The position numbers and the translations under genes are program-made. 7,015 nucleotides of DNA from Chroococcidiopsidaceae cyanobacterium CP_BM_RX_35 (GTDB lineage: Bacteria > Cyanobacteriota > Cyanobacteriia > Cyanobacteriales > Chroococcidiopsidaceae), in contig JAFAVL010000041.1 in assembly GCA_019242465.1 (NCBI GenBank), forward strand, positions 1 through 7,015, in the 5' to 3' direction. The notes below the pieces were generated by a model that did no database searches, was not told where the DNA came from, and saw nothing but the letters and a program-made list of their open reading frames with translations. This document shows, piece after piece, positions 1-5,405 of this stretch. Every line of letters begins with the position of its first letter. Within the stretch, counting starts at the first letter, position 1.

Positions 1-572
1 GCATGGCAATTCTGCACATTGTAGGTATCGATCATCTCTTCTTGTTCCGAAAATGCCCGCCGAAACCAGTTCCGCTGAAGCGCACTAAAATAGGCATTGA
101 GGCTCCGCTCAACAGAGCTACCGATCATGAAGCAGATGCTGTCTCCGGCAAGGTCGCTGACGTGATGTACAGGTGAGGTGGATGCCACCATTACCGCGTG
201 AGATTCCACGAAGACAGTAGGACCTGGTACTACTATGCCAGCTAGCTGCTGCTGGTCAATTTCTGACCCTGTGAGGAAGTAGACATCATCCTGCTGGTGG
301 CGCACGGCATCGAAGTCCTTCTGCGTCTCATATACATGGTATTCGATGCGATTGGGAAAGCCAAGCACTGCAGTGGCGATCGCCCGGCAGATATCAACAT
401 TAAGACCGCTCCAGCGACCATCACGAGCAGCACTCGCGAGACCTGGGCGCTCGACGCTACCGCAACGGACAACGCCGTGCGCCTTCACACGTTCAACGAC
501 AGAGGCAGACTGAGCAACGGAGATCGAGCAGTAGGTACCAAGCAGGAGCAGCAGAACTAACAGGAAACGCAT
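1..572 (-). CDS. Amino-acid-type ABC transporter substrate-binding protein, 3' end beyond window
   Basis: Reading leftward from an ATG at 572 the frame stays open to the window edge, giving about 190 N-terminal residues. Residues 1-20 form a signal peptide (MRFLLVLLLLLG, then ...SVA-Q), so the product is exported. The rest resembles the solute-binding family 3 (SBP_bac_3, AapJ/BztA-like general amino-acid binders): 'VERVKAHGVVRCGSV' (26-40), 'GRWSGLNVDICRAIATAVLG' (52-71), and a second-lobe segment around 125-190 with 'DLAGDSICFMIGSSVE' and paired cysteines (147, 189). Such proteins deliver amino acids to a membrane permease. The stretch that usually carries the ligand-contacting arginine (SRNTTW-like in AapJ) reads 'VYFLTGSEIDQQQ' here, so the ligand may differ. 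A weak AAGGGA lies just upstream of the start. It lies 157 bases downstream of the phosphoesterase on the same strand. Family assignment is firm, substrate unknown. One HIP1 site lies inside. Confidence 0.85.
   Translation of the reverse strand, partial: MRFLLVLLLLLGTYCSISVAQSASVVERVKAHGVVRCGSVERPGLASAARDGRWSGLNVDICRAIATAVLGFPNRIEYHVYETQKDFDAVRHQQDDVYFLTGSEIDQQQLAGIVVPGPTVFVESHAVMVASTSPVHHVSDLAGDSICFMIGSSVERSLNAYFSALQRNWFRRAFSEQEEMIDTYNVQNCH
376..383. repeat. HIP1 octamer GCGATCGC
   Basis: Perfect HIP1 palindrome (GGCGATCGCC with flanks) inside the binding-protein gene. HIP1 is strongly over-represented in many cyanobacterial genomes, so it supports the taxonomic reading rather than a local function. 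Confidence 0.9.
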
Positions 573-583
573 GCATCCCTTGG

Positions 584-611
584 AAGATATTTCGAAAACT
601 GGGGATGTCAA
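584..611 (-). promoter_or_regulatory. Candidate promoter of the amino-acid binding protein gene
   Basis: On the minus strand a perfect -35 TTGACA (611-606) is followed after 16 bases by TATCTT (589-584, 4 of 6 matches to TATAAT). Transcription would start near 577, only about 5 bases before the ATG at 572, which leaves an almost leaderless mRNA; that weakens the call. If real, this gene is not simply co-transcribed with the phosphoesterase. Confidence 0.35.
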
Positions 612-643
612 CGTTCTCCCGGAGGCTCCCTCCGGGAGCAACG
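612..643. repeat. GC-rich palindromic repeat
   Basis: A perfect 10-base inverted repeat (CTCCCGGAGG 616-625, CCTCCGGGAG 629-638) with a 3-base loop CTC is extended by CGTT (612-615) pairing with AACG (640-643) across one bulged C (639). It is far more GC-rich than its surroundings and sits between two minus-strand genes. It resembles short dispersed palindromes that recur between genes in filamentous cyanobacterial genomes, but copy number cannot be judged here. It could also stop or stabilise transcripts; no T-tract follows on the minus strand. Confidence 0.6.
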
Positions 644-690
644 CTCTTTGCTTCGTCAAAAACTTTTTGGACCTAGGCATAGTTTAAGTG

Positions 691-714
691 ATGGATGGGG
701 TGTACCTCATCCAT
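691..714 (-). terminator. Hairpin after the phosphoesterase gene, possible terminator
   Basis: Arms ATGGATGGGGT (691-701) and ACCTCATCCAT (704-714) pair over 11 positions with a single G-T wobble; the innermost pair must open to form a loop. It starts 15 bases after the phosphoesterase stop codon, the usual place for a terminator. There is no T-run beyond it on the minus strand; four T's follow on the plus strand, where no gene needs terminating. Hairpin certain, function uncertain. Confidence 0.45.
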
Positions 715-729
715 CCTTTTACTCTTCTA

Positions 730-2826
730 CTAGTTAGCAGATGTGTAGGTGCTTGGCAGTGGGTTGAAGCCTGGAGGGATGTTGTTGACAATCCCCTGGC
801 GCTGGCCCTCTGGTGTGATTCCAATTGTTTGACAACCATTCCCGCTGTAGTGCGGCAGCGTGTTCACAACGTTTTCTGGAATCAGTGCGAGCGAAGCTGG
901 CAGCGGGGGTAAGTTACCTTGTAGACGCTCTGGATCGAAGCCCGACAGCAAACTATCGGTTGTTGAGGAGTTGGTATCGCGAGGACCGAGGTACCGCTGT
1001 TGGAATCCCGATGGACCGAACTGGTTAAACTGCGAGCTGTTACCTGCCGCCAATGCTTGCTTCTCATCTGGTAGGTCGGAAAGTGCAGGCAGACCAAACA
1101 CATAATTGATTGTCTCAATGATTGCGTTATGATCGCCCTCGACATGCGAGACAGCATGTGTCCGTCCGTAGGGTGAGATCAGGATCAAGGGGATGCGGAT
1201 GCCGCGAGCAAGCGGTAGCTTGTCAGGACCGTAAGACAGGATGCGCGGTGGGACGTGGTCGTAGAAGCCATCCGACTCGTCATAGGTGATGATGATTGCA
1301 CTTTGGCTCCAAATCTTCGAATTAGCGATCGCGTTGATTGCCCGAGCATTCATCGCCTCACTGATTTGCCGATCGGTGTAGCCTGGGTGATCGTCATCGC
1401 CTATTTTCGCTGCATAAATTGCCTGAATCTCATCTGCAGGCGTGTTGGGGTTTGTAATTGGCGGCAGCAATCGCTGTTGATTAGTGTAGCCGCCTCGGAT
1501 ATAGAACACACCACCTTGAGGTAGCTTGTTGCTAGCTATGTCGGTAAAGAAGTCATTGAGCCCCCGGAGGCTGGCATTGCTTATCTGGGGTGTATTAGAA
1601 ATATAGCCAAAATACTGCGCCCCGTTGTGATGACTGACATAGGCATAGTGCGAAGCGATGCCGTTTTTATCAGTCGGCTCAAGATTGTAGCCTTCCTGAT
1701 ACCAGCGCCAGTTGACCTGGTTGGAGTTGAAGCTCTGGATGTAGGGGATATCCTGTTGGACATCCGGCAGATCGAAGCTAGGATTCTTGTTGCTAGCTAG
1801 CACTGTCTTAATGCTGCTCCCTTCGAAGGTGAGCGGTAGACTAGCGAAAGTGAGATTCGAGGCGATGTTGCTAGAAGTAGGAGGATTTGAGGCGGGGTTG
1901 CCATTGGAGTAGCTCTCTTGCGAACCAGCTGGCTGCCTGTCTTGCGTCGTTGTGTCAAACTGGGAGCCGTAGAAGGGCTGTGGGTCGTTAACTAGTGGCG
2001 GTCCCTGTGTTATTCCGGAGTTGAGACCCACCTTATATAACTGACCCGATGGACCGTGCTTAACCCACTGCGTTTCCCCCGACTGCCCTGCAAGCATCGC
2101 CACCGCATTCGGGGTGGAGGGTGTGTTCTCAGTCGCAAAGATATTATCGAAAATCGTGAAGCGGCTAGCCCATTGCCAAAAGAATGGAATGGTATTGCAG
2201 TCGATATGGGACATCACAAGGCGAGCGTACTGAGTTCCCTGTGCAATGCTAGCTGCATCACCCTTCGACGCGAAGCGCGTGTACTCGTCGAGGGCAAACT
2301 TGTCCATCTGTGGTACGTTGTTGACAACGTTGATCTTGGTTGCAAGCCCGGTGTGCGAGTGGTCAACACTGTCGACGACGGTGGCATTCTGAGCTGGTCC
2401 GATGAGGAACGGCTGGACCGTAACGGTTCCACCGTTGGCATCTGTATAAGTCTGGGTGAAGCCCGGTGTGTTTGCAGCAGAACGAGGCTGCTGGCCATCC
2501 GAGTAGAGTCCGTTGACACCTGGAAAAGTACCGTATTCGTTATCAAACGAGTGGTTTTCGTTAAAGATCACAAAGACGTACTTTATCTTCTGCCGCAGCA
2601 GCTGCACAAGCTGCGTCTGTGACAGGCTGGGTTGTGTTGCCGGATCGCTGAAGTATGGTGCAACGTCTGATCCAGGATTAGGCTGTGCTGTAACTGTTGC
2701 TGTGGCAGCGAATGCCCTCGGAACGACAGAAAGCTGTAGCAGTGAGGCTGCCATGCTTAGGATAATACCTGATTTTGTCAACGGCCTTAACGTACAGTCA
2801 AACCATTTCTTACGAATGCTACTCAT
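730..2826 (-). CDS. Secreted phosphoesterase, acid phosphatase / phospholipase C family (PF04185)
   Basis: 698 residues with a Sec-type signal peptide (basic start SSIRKK, hydrophobic 20-32, likely cut after 'RAFA', about residue 40), so it acts outside the inner membrane. Family motifs appear in order: 'IKYVFVIFNENHSFDNEYGT' (81-100; Glu90-Asn91 match the metal-binding EN pair), 'DHSH' (155-158), 'TIPFFWQWASRFTIFDNIF' (212-230), 'NTPSTPNAVAML' (234-245; Thr238 at the nucleophile position), 'IIITYDESDGFYDHVPP' (511-527; Asp516-Glu517, second metal-binding pair) and 'DHNAII' (565-570). The family hydrolyses phosphate mono- or diesters including phospholipids; the exact substrate cannot be read. 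It is longer than typical acid phosphatases because of a Ser/Asn/Gln-rich middle (about 255-420) and a C-terminal tail after about 615. All core motifs are intact. There is no clear Shine-Dalgarno. A Pho-box-like array upstream (2904-2933) fits a role in phosphate scavenging. Confidence 0.93.
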   Translation of the reverse strand: MSSIRKKWFDCTLRPLTKSGIILSMAASLLQLSVVPRAFAATATVTAQPNPGSDVAPYFSDPATQPSLSQTQLVQLLRQKIKYVFVIFNENHSFDNEYGTFPGVNGLYSDGQQPRSAANTPGFTQTYTDANGGTVTVQPFLIGPAQNATVVDSVDHSHTGLATKINVVNNVPQMDKFALDEYTRFASKGDAASIAQGTQYARLVMSHIDCNTIPFFWQWASRFTIFDNIFATENTPSTPNAVAMLAGQSGETQWVKHGPSGQLYKVGLNSGITQGPPLVNDPQPFYGSQFDTTTQDRQPAGSQESYSNGNPASNPPTSSNIASNLTFASLPLTFEGSSIKTVLASNKNPSFDLPDVQQDIPYIQSFNSNQVNWRWYQEGYNLEPTDKNGIASHYAYVSHHNGAQYFGYISNTPQISNASLRGLNDFFTDIASNKLPQGGVFYIRGGYTNQQRLLPPITNPNTPADEIQAIYAAKIGDDDHPGYTDRQISEAMNARAINAIANSKIWSQSAIIITYDESDGFYDHVPPRILSYGPDKLPLARGIRIPLILISPYGRTHAVSHVEGDHNAIIETINYVFGLPALSDLPDEKQALAAGNSSQFNQFGPSGFQQRYLGPRDTNSSTTDSLLSGFDPERLQGNLPPLPASLALIPENVVNTLPHYSGNGCQTIGITPEGQRQGIVNNIPPGFNPLPSTYTSAN
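1325..1332. repeat. HIP1 octamer GCGATCGC
   Basis: Second perfect HIP1 palindrome in the window, inside the phosphoesterase gene. Confidence 0.9.
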
Positions 2827-2903
2827 ATTTCTAGGTTATTCTTGCTCGAATATCAGAGTTATCACTGGAAAGCACCAGTTGCCAGGTTTATTTTCAACTC
2901 CAA

Positions 2904-2933
2904 ATGTTAAGAGAAGGATAAGAGAGGATTACA
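2904..2933 (-). promoter_or_regulatory. Pho-box-like triple repeat (candidate SphR/PhoB site)
   Basis: Read on the minus strand, three octamers TGTAATCC, CTTATCCT and CTTAACAT follow each other at exactly 11-base spacing, separated by TCT both times. They match the cyanobacterial Pho-box consensus YTTAAYYW at 6, 7 and 7 of 8 positions. The array lies 78-107 bases before the phosphoesterase start codon and in its direction. The last copy contains TTAACA, a near -35, but I find no good -10 at the matching distance. The period, the orientation and the nature of the downstream gene support the call; the octamers themselves are degenerate. Confidence 0.55.
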
Positions 2934-3035
2934 TTTTGAATGACGCTCTTTTGCGATTCTAGGGAGCTGCATAAAAATGATCCACCTTCAACCTTCACTA
3001 ACCACTAATTTCAAACCCGTGGAGTGTTTCTATAG

Positions 3036-3524
3036 CTAGTTGACCTTGTTTAAATTCAAGCGCCCAAGCTTGAATTTAAAAGCTAGACCGATGAAACCTA
3101 GAGCTAAAGTACCTAATACTTCTGATGGTTCAGGAACTGGTGTGGCTACTGCAAAAGAGTACGTGGTGTCTGGGGAATATCCAACTGAAGTGACTGATAA
3201 ACTAGTTTTAGGAAAATACGTGTAAGCACCACCGCTAGTAAAAGAGAAAAACGGACCCACTGAAGAAGTCGGAGAGGTCGCAGAGTTTGGTGTTCCAAGA
3301 GCAGAGCCAGCAGTTTGGGAGAATGTTAATGCTTCTATTGCACTCCCGTACCAAGGTTGAGAAGATAATAGAGTAGAGTCGCCATTGTAAGAAGTCTGAG
3401 TTGTTGTAATATCATATTCACCGAAGCCTGGAACGTTAAAGGTAGCAGCTTGTGCATTACTAGAACTAACAAGCATGCCCAGGCTAGTCACACCGAAAGC
3501 AATTGCAACTGGAAGGGAACGCAT
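3036..3524 (-). CDS. PEP-CTERM sorting-domain surface protein
   Basis: 162 residues. An N-terminal signal peptide (1-27, ending 'NAQA-A') leads into a Ser/Thr/Tyr-rich, cysteine-free body (28-128) with 'DITTTQTSYNGDSTLLSSQPWYG' (38-60) and 'VGPFFSFTSGGAYTYF' (89-104). The C-terminus is a classic PEP-CTERM signal: 'VPEPSEVLG' (130-138), a hydrophobic stretch 'TLALGFIGLAF' (139-149) and basic residues. Exosortase recognises such tails, so the protein is probably processed at the membrane and delivered to the envelope or matrix. The N-terminal 'TFNV...YDITT' and 'SLL.SQPW.G' pattern recalls a recurrent family of small cyanobacterial PEP-CTERM proteins of unknown role. The tail is slightly long, ending 'GRLNLNKVN', and its codons form a perfect inverted repeat (3049-3080). 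No Shine-Dalgarno is visible. No exosortase gene lies in the window. A Pho-box-like array lies upstream. Confidence 0.9.
   Translation of the reverse strand: MRSLPVAIAFGVTSLGMLVSSSNAQAATFNVPGFGEYDITTTQTSYNGDSTLLSSQPWYGSAIEALTFSQTAGSALGTPNSATSPTSSVGPFFSFTSGGAYTYFPKTSLSVTSVGYSPDTTYSFAVATPVPEPSEVLGTLALGFIGLAFKFKLGRLNLNKVN
3049..3080. repeat. Perfect 13-base inverted repeat inside the end of the PEP-CTERM gene
   Basis: TTTAAATTCAAGC (3049-3061) and GCTTGAATTTAAA (3068-3080) pair without mismatch around a 6-base loop GCCCAA. The hairpin lies in the last codons, ending 10 bases before the stop codon on the minus strand. No T-run follows, so it is not a standard terminator, but it could protect the mRNA 3' end. 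Confidence 0.8.
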
Positions 3525-3552
3525 AAATAAAGTTAAAAGCTAACGATCGGTA

Positions 3553-3581
3553 ATTACAGTAGTATCAGAGTTTTAGGTTAA
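3553..3581 (-). promoter_or_regulatory. Candidate core promoter of the PEP-CTERM gene
   Basis: On the minus strand -35 TTAACC (3581-3576, 4 of 6) and -10 TGTAAT (3558-3553, 5 of 6) are separated by exactly 17 bases. The -35 lies within the one perfect Pho-box octamer CTTAACCT (3582-3575), the arrangement expected of a Pho-activated promoter. The start of transcription would fall near 3546, about 22 bases before the ATG. Confidence 0.5.
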
Positions 3582-3625
3582 GATAAAAGGGATTTGGGTT
3601 AAGAAAAAGTTTAAAAGAGTTTAAG
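3575..3625 (-). promoter_or_regulatory. Phased Pho-box-like octamers upstream of the PEP-CTERM gene
   Basis: Read on the minus strand: CTTAAACT (3625-3618), TTTAAACT (3615-3608), CTTAACCC (3603-3596) and CTTAACCT (3582-3575). They match YTTAAYYW at 7, 7, 7 and 8 of 8. Start-to-start distances are 10, 12 and 21 bases, so all copies fall on about the same helix face, with one slot near 3586 empty. The last copy overlaps the putative -35. The AT-rich setting raises the chance of random matches. Confidence 0.5.
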
Positions 3626-3659
3626 ATAGAGCGTCAACAGATTTGCTGTGTGGGAAGAC

Positions 3660-3739
3660 AACTGGCTTCACCTGCCCTTGCTATCTTGAGCTGTGCTAAG
3701 ATATAGCACTTTACTAAAAACTACTCCATGAAGCCAGTT
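3660..3739 (+). repeat. 11-base inverted repeat covering the start codon of the betaine-type binding protein
   Basis: AACTGGCTTCA (3660-3670) is the exact complement of TGAAGCCAGTT (3729-3739). The second arm covers most of the ATG (3728-3730) and the next three codons. In a transcript starting before 3660 it could hide the start codon; a transcript from the promoter proposed at 3678-3707 would lack the first arm. Confidence 0.5.
3678..3709 (+). promoter_or_regulatory. Weak promoter with an overlapping dyad, upstream of the betaine-type binding protein
   Basis: TTGCTA (3678-3683, 4 of 6) and TATAGC (3702-3707, 4 of 6) are 18 bases apart. The -10 is overlapped by a perfect dyad GTGCTA (3693-3698) / TAGCAC (3704-3709) with a 5-base spacer, the size of a repressor half-site pair. 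Transcription would start near 3714, about 14 bases before the ATG. No Shine-Dalgarno is visible before the start. Confidence 0.35.
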
Positions 3740-4630
3740 TGTAACCTCTTTATCCTGCTTTTACTCGCTTTACTAACCACATTAACTGTATTTGCCTGTA
3801 GCAGTACTAGTGGGGCGATTAAGGTTGGCTCTAAAGATTTCACTGAGGAGTTCATTTTGGGAGAAATGTATGCCTTAGTGCTAGAAAATAGCGGCTTGAA
3901 GGTGGAGCGCAAGTTGAACTTGGGTGGCACGCCTGTTGCTCAGGCTGGTCTCCAGAGCGGTCAAATTGACTTATATCCTGAGTACACTGGCACAGCTCTA
4001 TTAACAGTGCTGAAGCTTCCTGCTAACAGCAATCGGAAGCAGGTGTTAGAAACGGTAGCAAAAGACTACAAGGAAAAATTCAACCTAGTTTGGCTCAATC
4101 CCGCTCCCATGAACAACACCCAGGCACTGGCAATGACCCAGGCAGGTTCTCAGAAATATGGCATTAAAACAATTTCTGATATGGTTGCTAAAGCCAGCCA
4201 ATTAACAATAGTCAGCACGCCTGAATTCCAGTCTCGCCAAGATGGATTGCCAGGCTTGAAAAGAGTTTACGGTAACTTCCAGCTCAAAAAGCTAATCCCA
4301 GTTGATGCTGGATTAAGATATCAGGCATTGCTCAGAGGCGAAGCAGATGTTGCGGAAGCGTTCGCCACGGATGGTGAGATCAGCGCTTACAACCTTGTTG
4401 TGCTTCAGGATAATAAAAGTCTCTATCCTCCTTACCAAGTTGCTCCGGTAGTACGTCAAGCAGCGCTGGATGCAAATCCAGGTATTCGTAATGCCCTTAA
4501 TACGCTGTCTCCCAAGCTGACCGATGAAACAATGCGACGCCTCAACTATGAGGTGGACGGCAAAAAGCGCGAACCTGCTGATGTGGCAAAAGAATTTCTG
4601 ATCCAGGCAGGTATGTTGAAGAAATCTTAG
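3728..4630 (+). CDS. Glycine betaine/choline-type ABC substrate-binding lipoprotein (OpuAC family)
   Basis: 300 residues, full length for the family. The N-terminus has a hydrophobic stretch (7-21) and a lipobox-like VFAC with Cys24 (Phe at -2 is unusual), so it is probably a lipid-anchored periplasmic protein. 'IKVGSKDFTEEFILGEMYALVLENSG' (31-56), 'NLGGTPVAQAGLQSGQIDLYPEYTGTAL' (64-91) and 'VDAGLRYQALLRGEADVAEAFATDGEI' (192-218) are hallmarks of OpuAC (PF04069) proteins of the OpuBC/OpuCC/ProX/OsmF type. Tyr83 and Tyr86, and possibly Tyr198, are candidates for an aromatic cage binding a quaternary ammonium group. The expected role is capture of osmoprotectants for an ABC importer; related members bind choline or other solutes. 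No permease or ATPase gene is adjacent, and in many bacteria these form an operon, so its partners lie elsewhere or it is an orphan. Confidence 0.92.
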   Translation: MKPVCNLFILLLLALLTTLTVFACSSTSGAIKVGSKDFTEEFILGEMYALVLENSGLKVERKLNLGGTPVAQAGLQSGQIDLYPEYTGTALLTVLKLPANSNRKQVLETVAKDYKEKFNLVWLNPAPMNNTQALAMTQAGSQKYGIKTISDMVAKASQLTIVSTPEFQSRQDGLPGLKRVYGNFQLKKLIPVDAGLRYQALLRGEADVAEAFATDGEISAYNLVVLQDNKSLYPPYQVAPVVRQAALDANPGIRNALNTLSPKLTDETMRRLNYEVDGKKREPADVAKEFLIQAGMLKKS

Positions 4631-4681
4631 ACGCTACCTTCAACTTGGCTTAATCTAACCGCGGAAGGGGTCATGTGCAGG

Positions 4682-4705
4682 CACCGCCAATTCACAACGG
4701 CGGTG
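4682..4705 (+). terminator. GC-rich hairpin after the betaine-type binding protein gene
   Basis: CACCGCC (4682-4688) and GGCGGTG (4699-4705) pair perfectly around a 10-base loop, 51 bases after the stop codon at 4630. The following bases (TACCGTTGACTTTACT) have no uninterrupted T-run, so this is at best a weak intrinsic terminator. Confidence 0.35.
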
Positions 4706-4792
4706 TACCGTTGACTTTACTAACAATTCACTGAAACTTTATCCAGTCTTATTACGTCAGTCCAACTGTCATGGTGGTCTGAGGTCAAAGGC

Positions 4793-4993
4793 ATGGTTTT
4801 GATTCGCGAAGTTGTGCAACAGGCTTTGAGTACTGGCTGTCTCAAAATAGAAGCAGAAGAGCAACTGCGAAAGTTGCTGACAACCAAGTATGATAGGGAA
4901 GATTTCAATGCCTTCATGCTTTTGCAGGAAGCGGCACTGGTCGGGCAGGTGAAGCAAGAATCTCGTGAGCTGTTGAAATGTACCCAACAGTAG
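4793..4993 (+). CDS. Small conserved-looking protein of unknown function (66 residues)
   Basis: I do not recognise a named family, but the sequence has the look of a short cyanobacterial protein seen in many genomes: 'MVLIREVVQQAL', 'CLKIEAEEQLRKLL', 'YDREDFNAFMLLQEAALVGQVKQESRELL'. It is soluble, charged and probably all helical; there is no signal peptide and no membrane segment. Cys16 and Cys63 form no obvious metal site. GAGG lies 8 bases before the ATG, a reasonable Shine-Dalgarno that supports this start. It follows the betaine-type binding protein by 162 bases, with a GC-rich hairpin between them, so co-transcription is doubtful. It converges on the next minus-strand gene, with 101 bases between stop codons. 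Reality as a gene is likely, function unknown. Confidence 0.7.
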   Translation: MVLIREVVQQALSTGCLKIEAEEQLRKLLTTKYDREDFNAFMLLQEAALVGQVKQESRELLKCTQQ

Positions 4994-5094
4994 CTTCTGG
5001 AGATCTGAGCAACGCAATTGGTCCCACCGCCAGCCGTAGTAGGCAAATGGTAGTAGGAGCTAATGGGATGGGTCGGGGGCGATCTCTATTGTGT

Positions 5095-5337
5095 TTAGCC
5101 TTCCCGCCGATTATCTAGTTCTCGAACCAAGGTATCAGCGTCTTCCTGTATATTCAGTTCTCGAATCAAGGCATCAGCAACCTTAATGGCCAGATGTGCT
5201 GCTGTTTCTACTGGCTGACCTCCAGCAAGAAGTCCTTGTAGTGCATAGGCGGCAAAATACTCTCGCTTGTTTATCCCAATAATGCTGTTGTCATTTGCAT
5301 GAGTTGGGTACACAGAACTTTCTGGGTTTACTGACAT
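5095..5337 (-). CDS. Small protein of unknown function with duplicated C-terminal helix (80 residues)
   Basis: The start is set at the ATG at 5337 because a strong Shine-Dalgarno (TAGGAGG, 5348-5342) lies 4 bases before it; an in-frame ATG at 5364 has none and would add nine residues. The product begins 'MSVNPESSVYP', followed by a helical core 'NKREYFAAYALQGLLAGG' and 'ETAAHLAIKVADALIREL'. The 'REYFAA.ALQGLLA...ADALI.EL' pattern recalls small proteins found in phages and many bacterial genomes, with no known activity. The last 26 residues are two near-copies of a 13-residue unit, ADALIRELNIQED / ADTLVRELDNRRE, created by a 39-base in-frame duplication. No signal peptide or membrane segment. 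It is divergent from the phytochelatin-synthase-like gene, with 68 bases between the two start codons. Confidence 0.75.
   Translation of the reverse strand: MSVNPESSVYPTHANDNSIIGINKREYFAAYALQGLLAGGQPVETAAHLAIKVADALIRELNIQEDADTLVRELDNRREG
5117..5178. repeat. 39-base tandem duplication inside a small gene
   Basis: Segments 5117-5139 and 5156-5178 are identical at 21 of 23 bases (core AGTTCTCGAA.CAAGG.ATC) and are offset by 39 bases, exactly 13 codons. The two differences are C/T transitions. Confidence 0.8.
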
Positions 5338-5341
5338 TGCG

Positions 5342-5348
5342 CCTCCTA
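5342..5348 (-). promoter_or_regulatory. Strong Shine-Dalgarno TAGGAGG that fixes the start at 5337
   Basis: The minus strand reads TAGGAGG, then CGCA, then ATG. It is the best ribosome binding site in the window and decides against the longer reading from 5364. Confidence 0.8.
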
Positions 5349-5405
5349 GGTTAAAGCATGACAAAGTTTAAGTAAAAATGGGCTTGTCGTTGATCAATCA
5401 GATTT

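Noticed and set aside
297..560. 87-residue plus-strand frame and the 76-residue minus frame (242-472)
   Set aside because: Both overlap the binding-protein frame in other phases; only the frame starting at 572 has a signal peptide and family motifs.
2056..2622. 188-residue open frame on the plus strand
   Set aside because: It lies wholly antisense to the phosphoesterase, whose motifs are unmistakable, and its translation shows no domain or sensible composition.
2996..3026. Imperfect hairpin (CACT/AGTG and CCAC/GTGG arms) after the PEP-CTERM gene as terminator
   Set aside because: Only two 4-base stems with a 2-base bulge, and no T-run on the minus strand.
4711..4743. TTGACT as a promoter for the 66-residue protein
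   Set aside because: The -35 is good, but the nearest -10-like sequence (TTTATC, 4738) is 21 bases away and poor.
4997..5087. Distant GAGATC / GATCTC complement between the convergent genes
   Set aside because: The arms are 6 bases and about 80 bases apart, well within chance.
5348..5372. Perfect Pho-box octamer TTTAACCT and a second near-match before the small minus-strand gene
   Set aside because: The two are 17 bases apart, off the 11-base period, one abuts the Shine-Dalgarno, and single matches are expected by chance in a window of this size.
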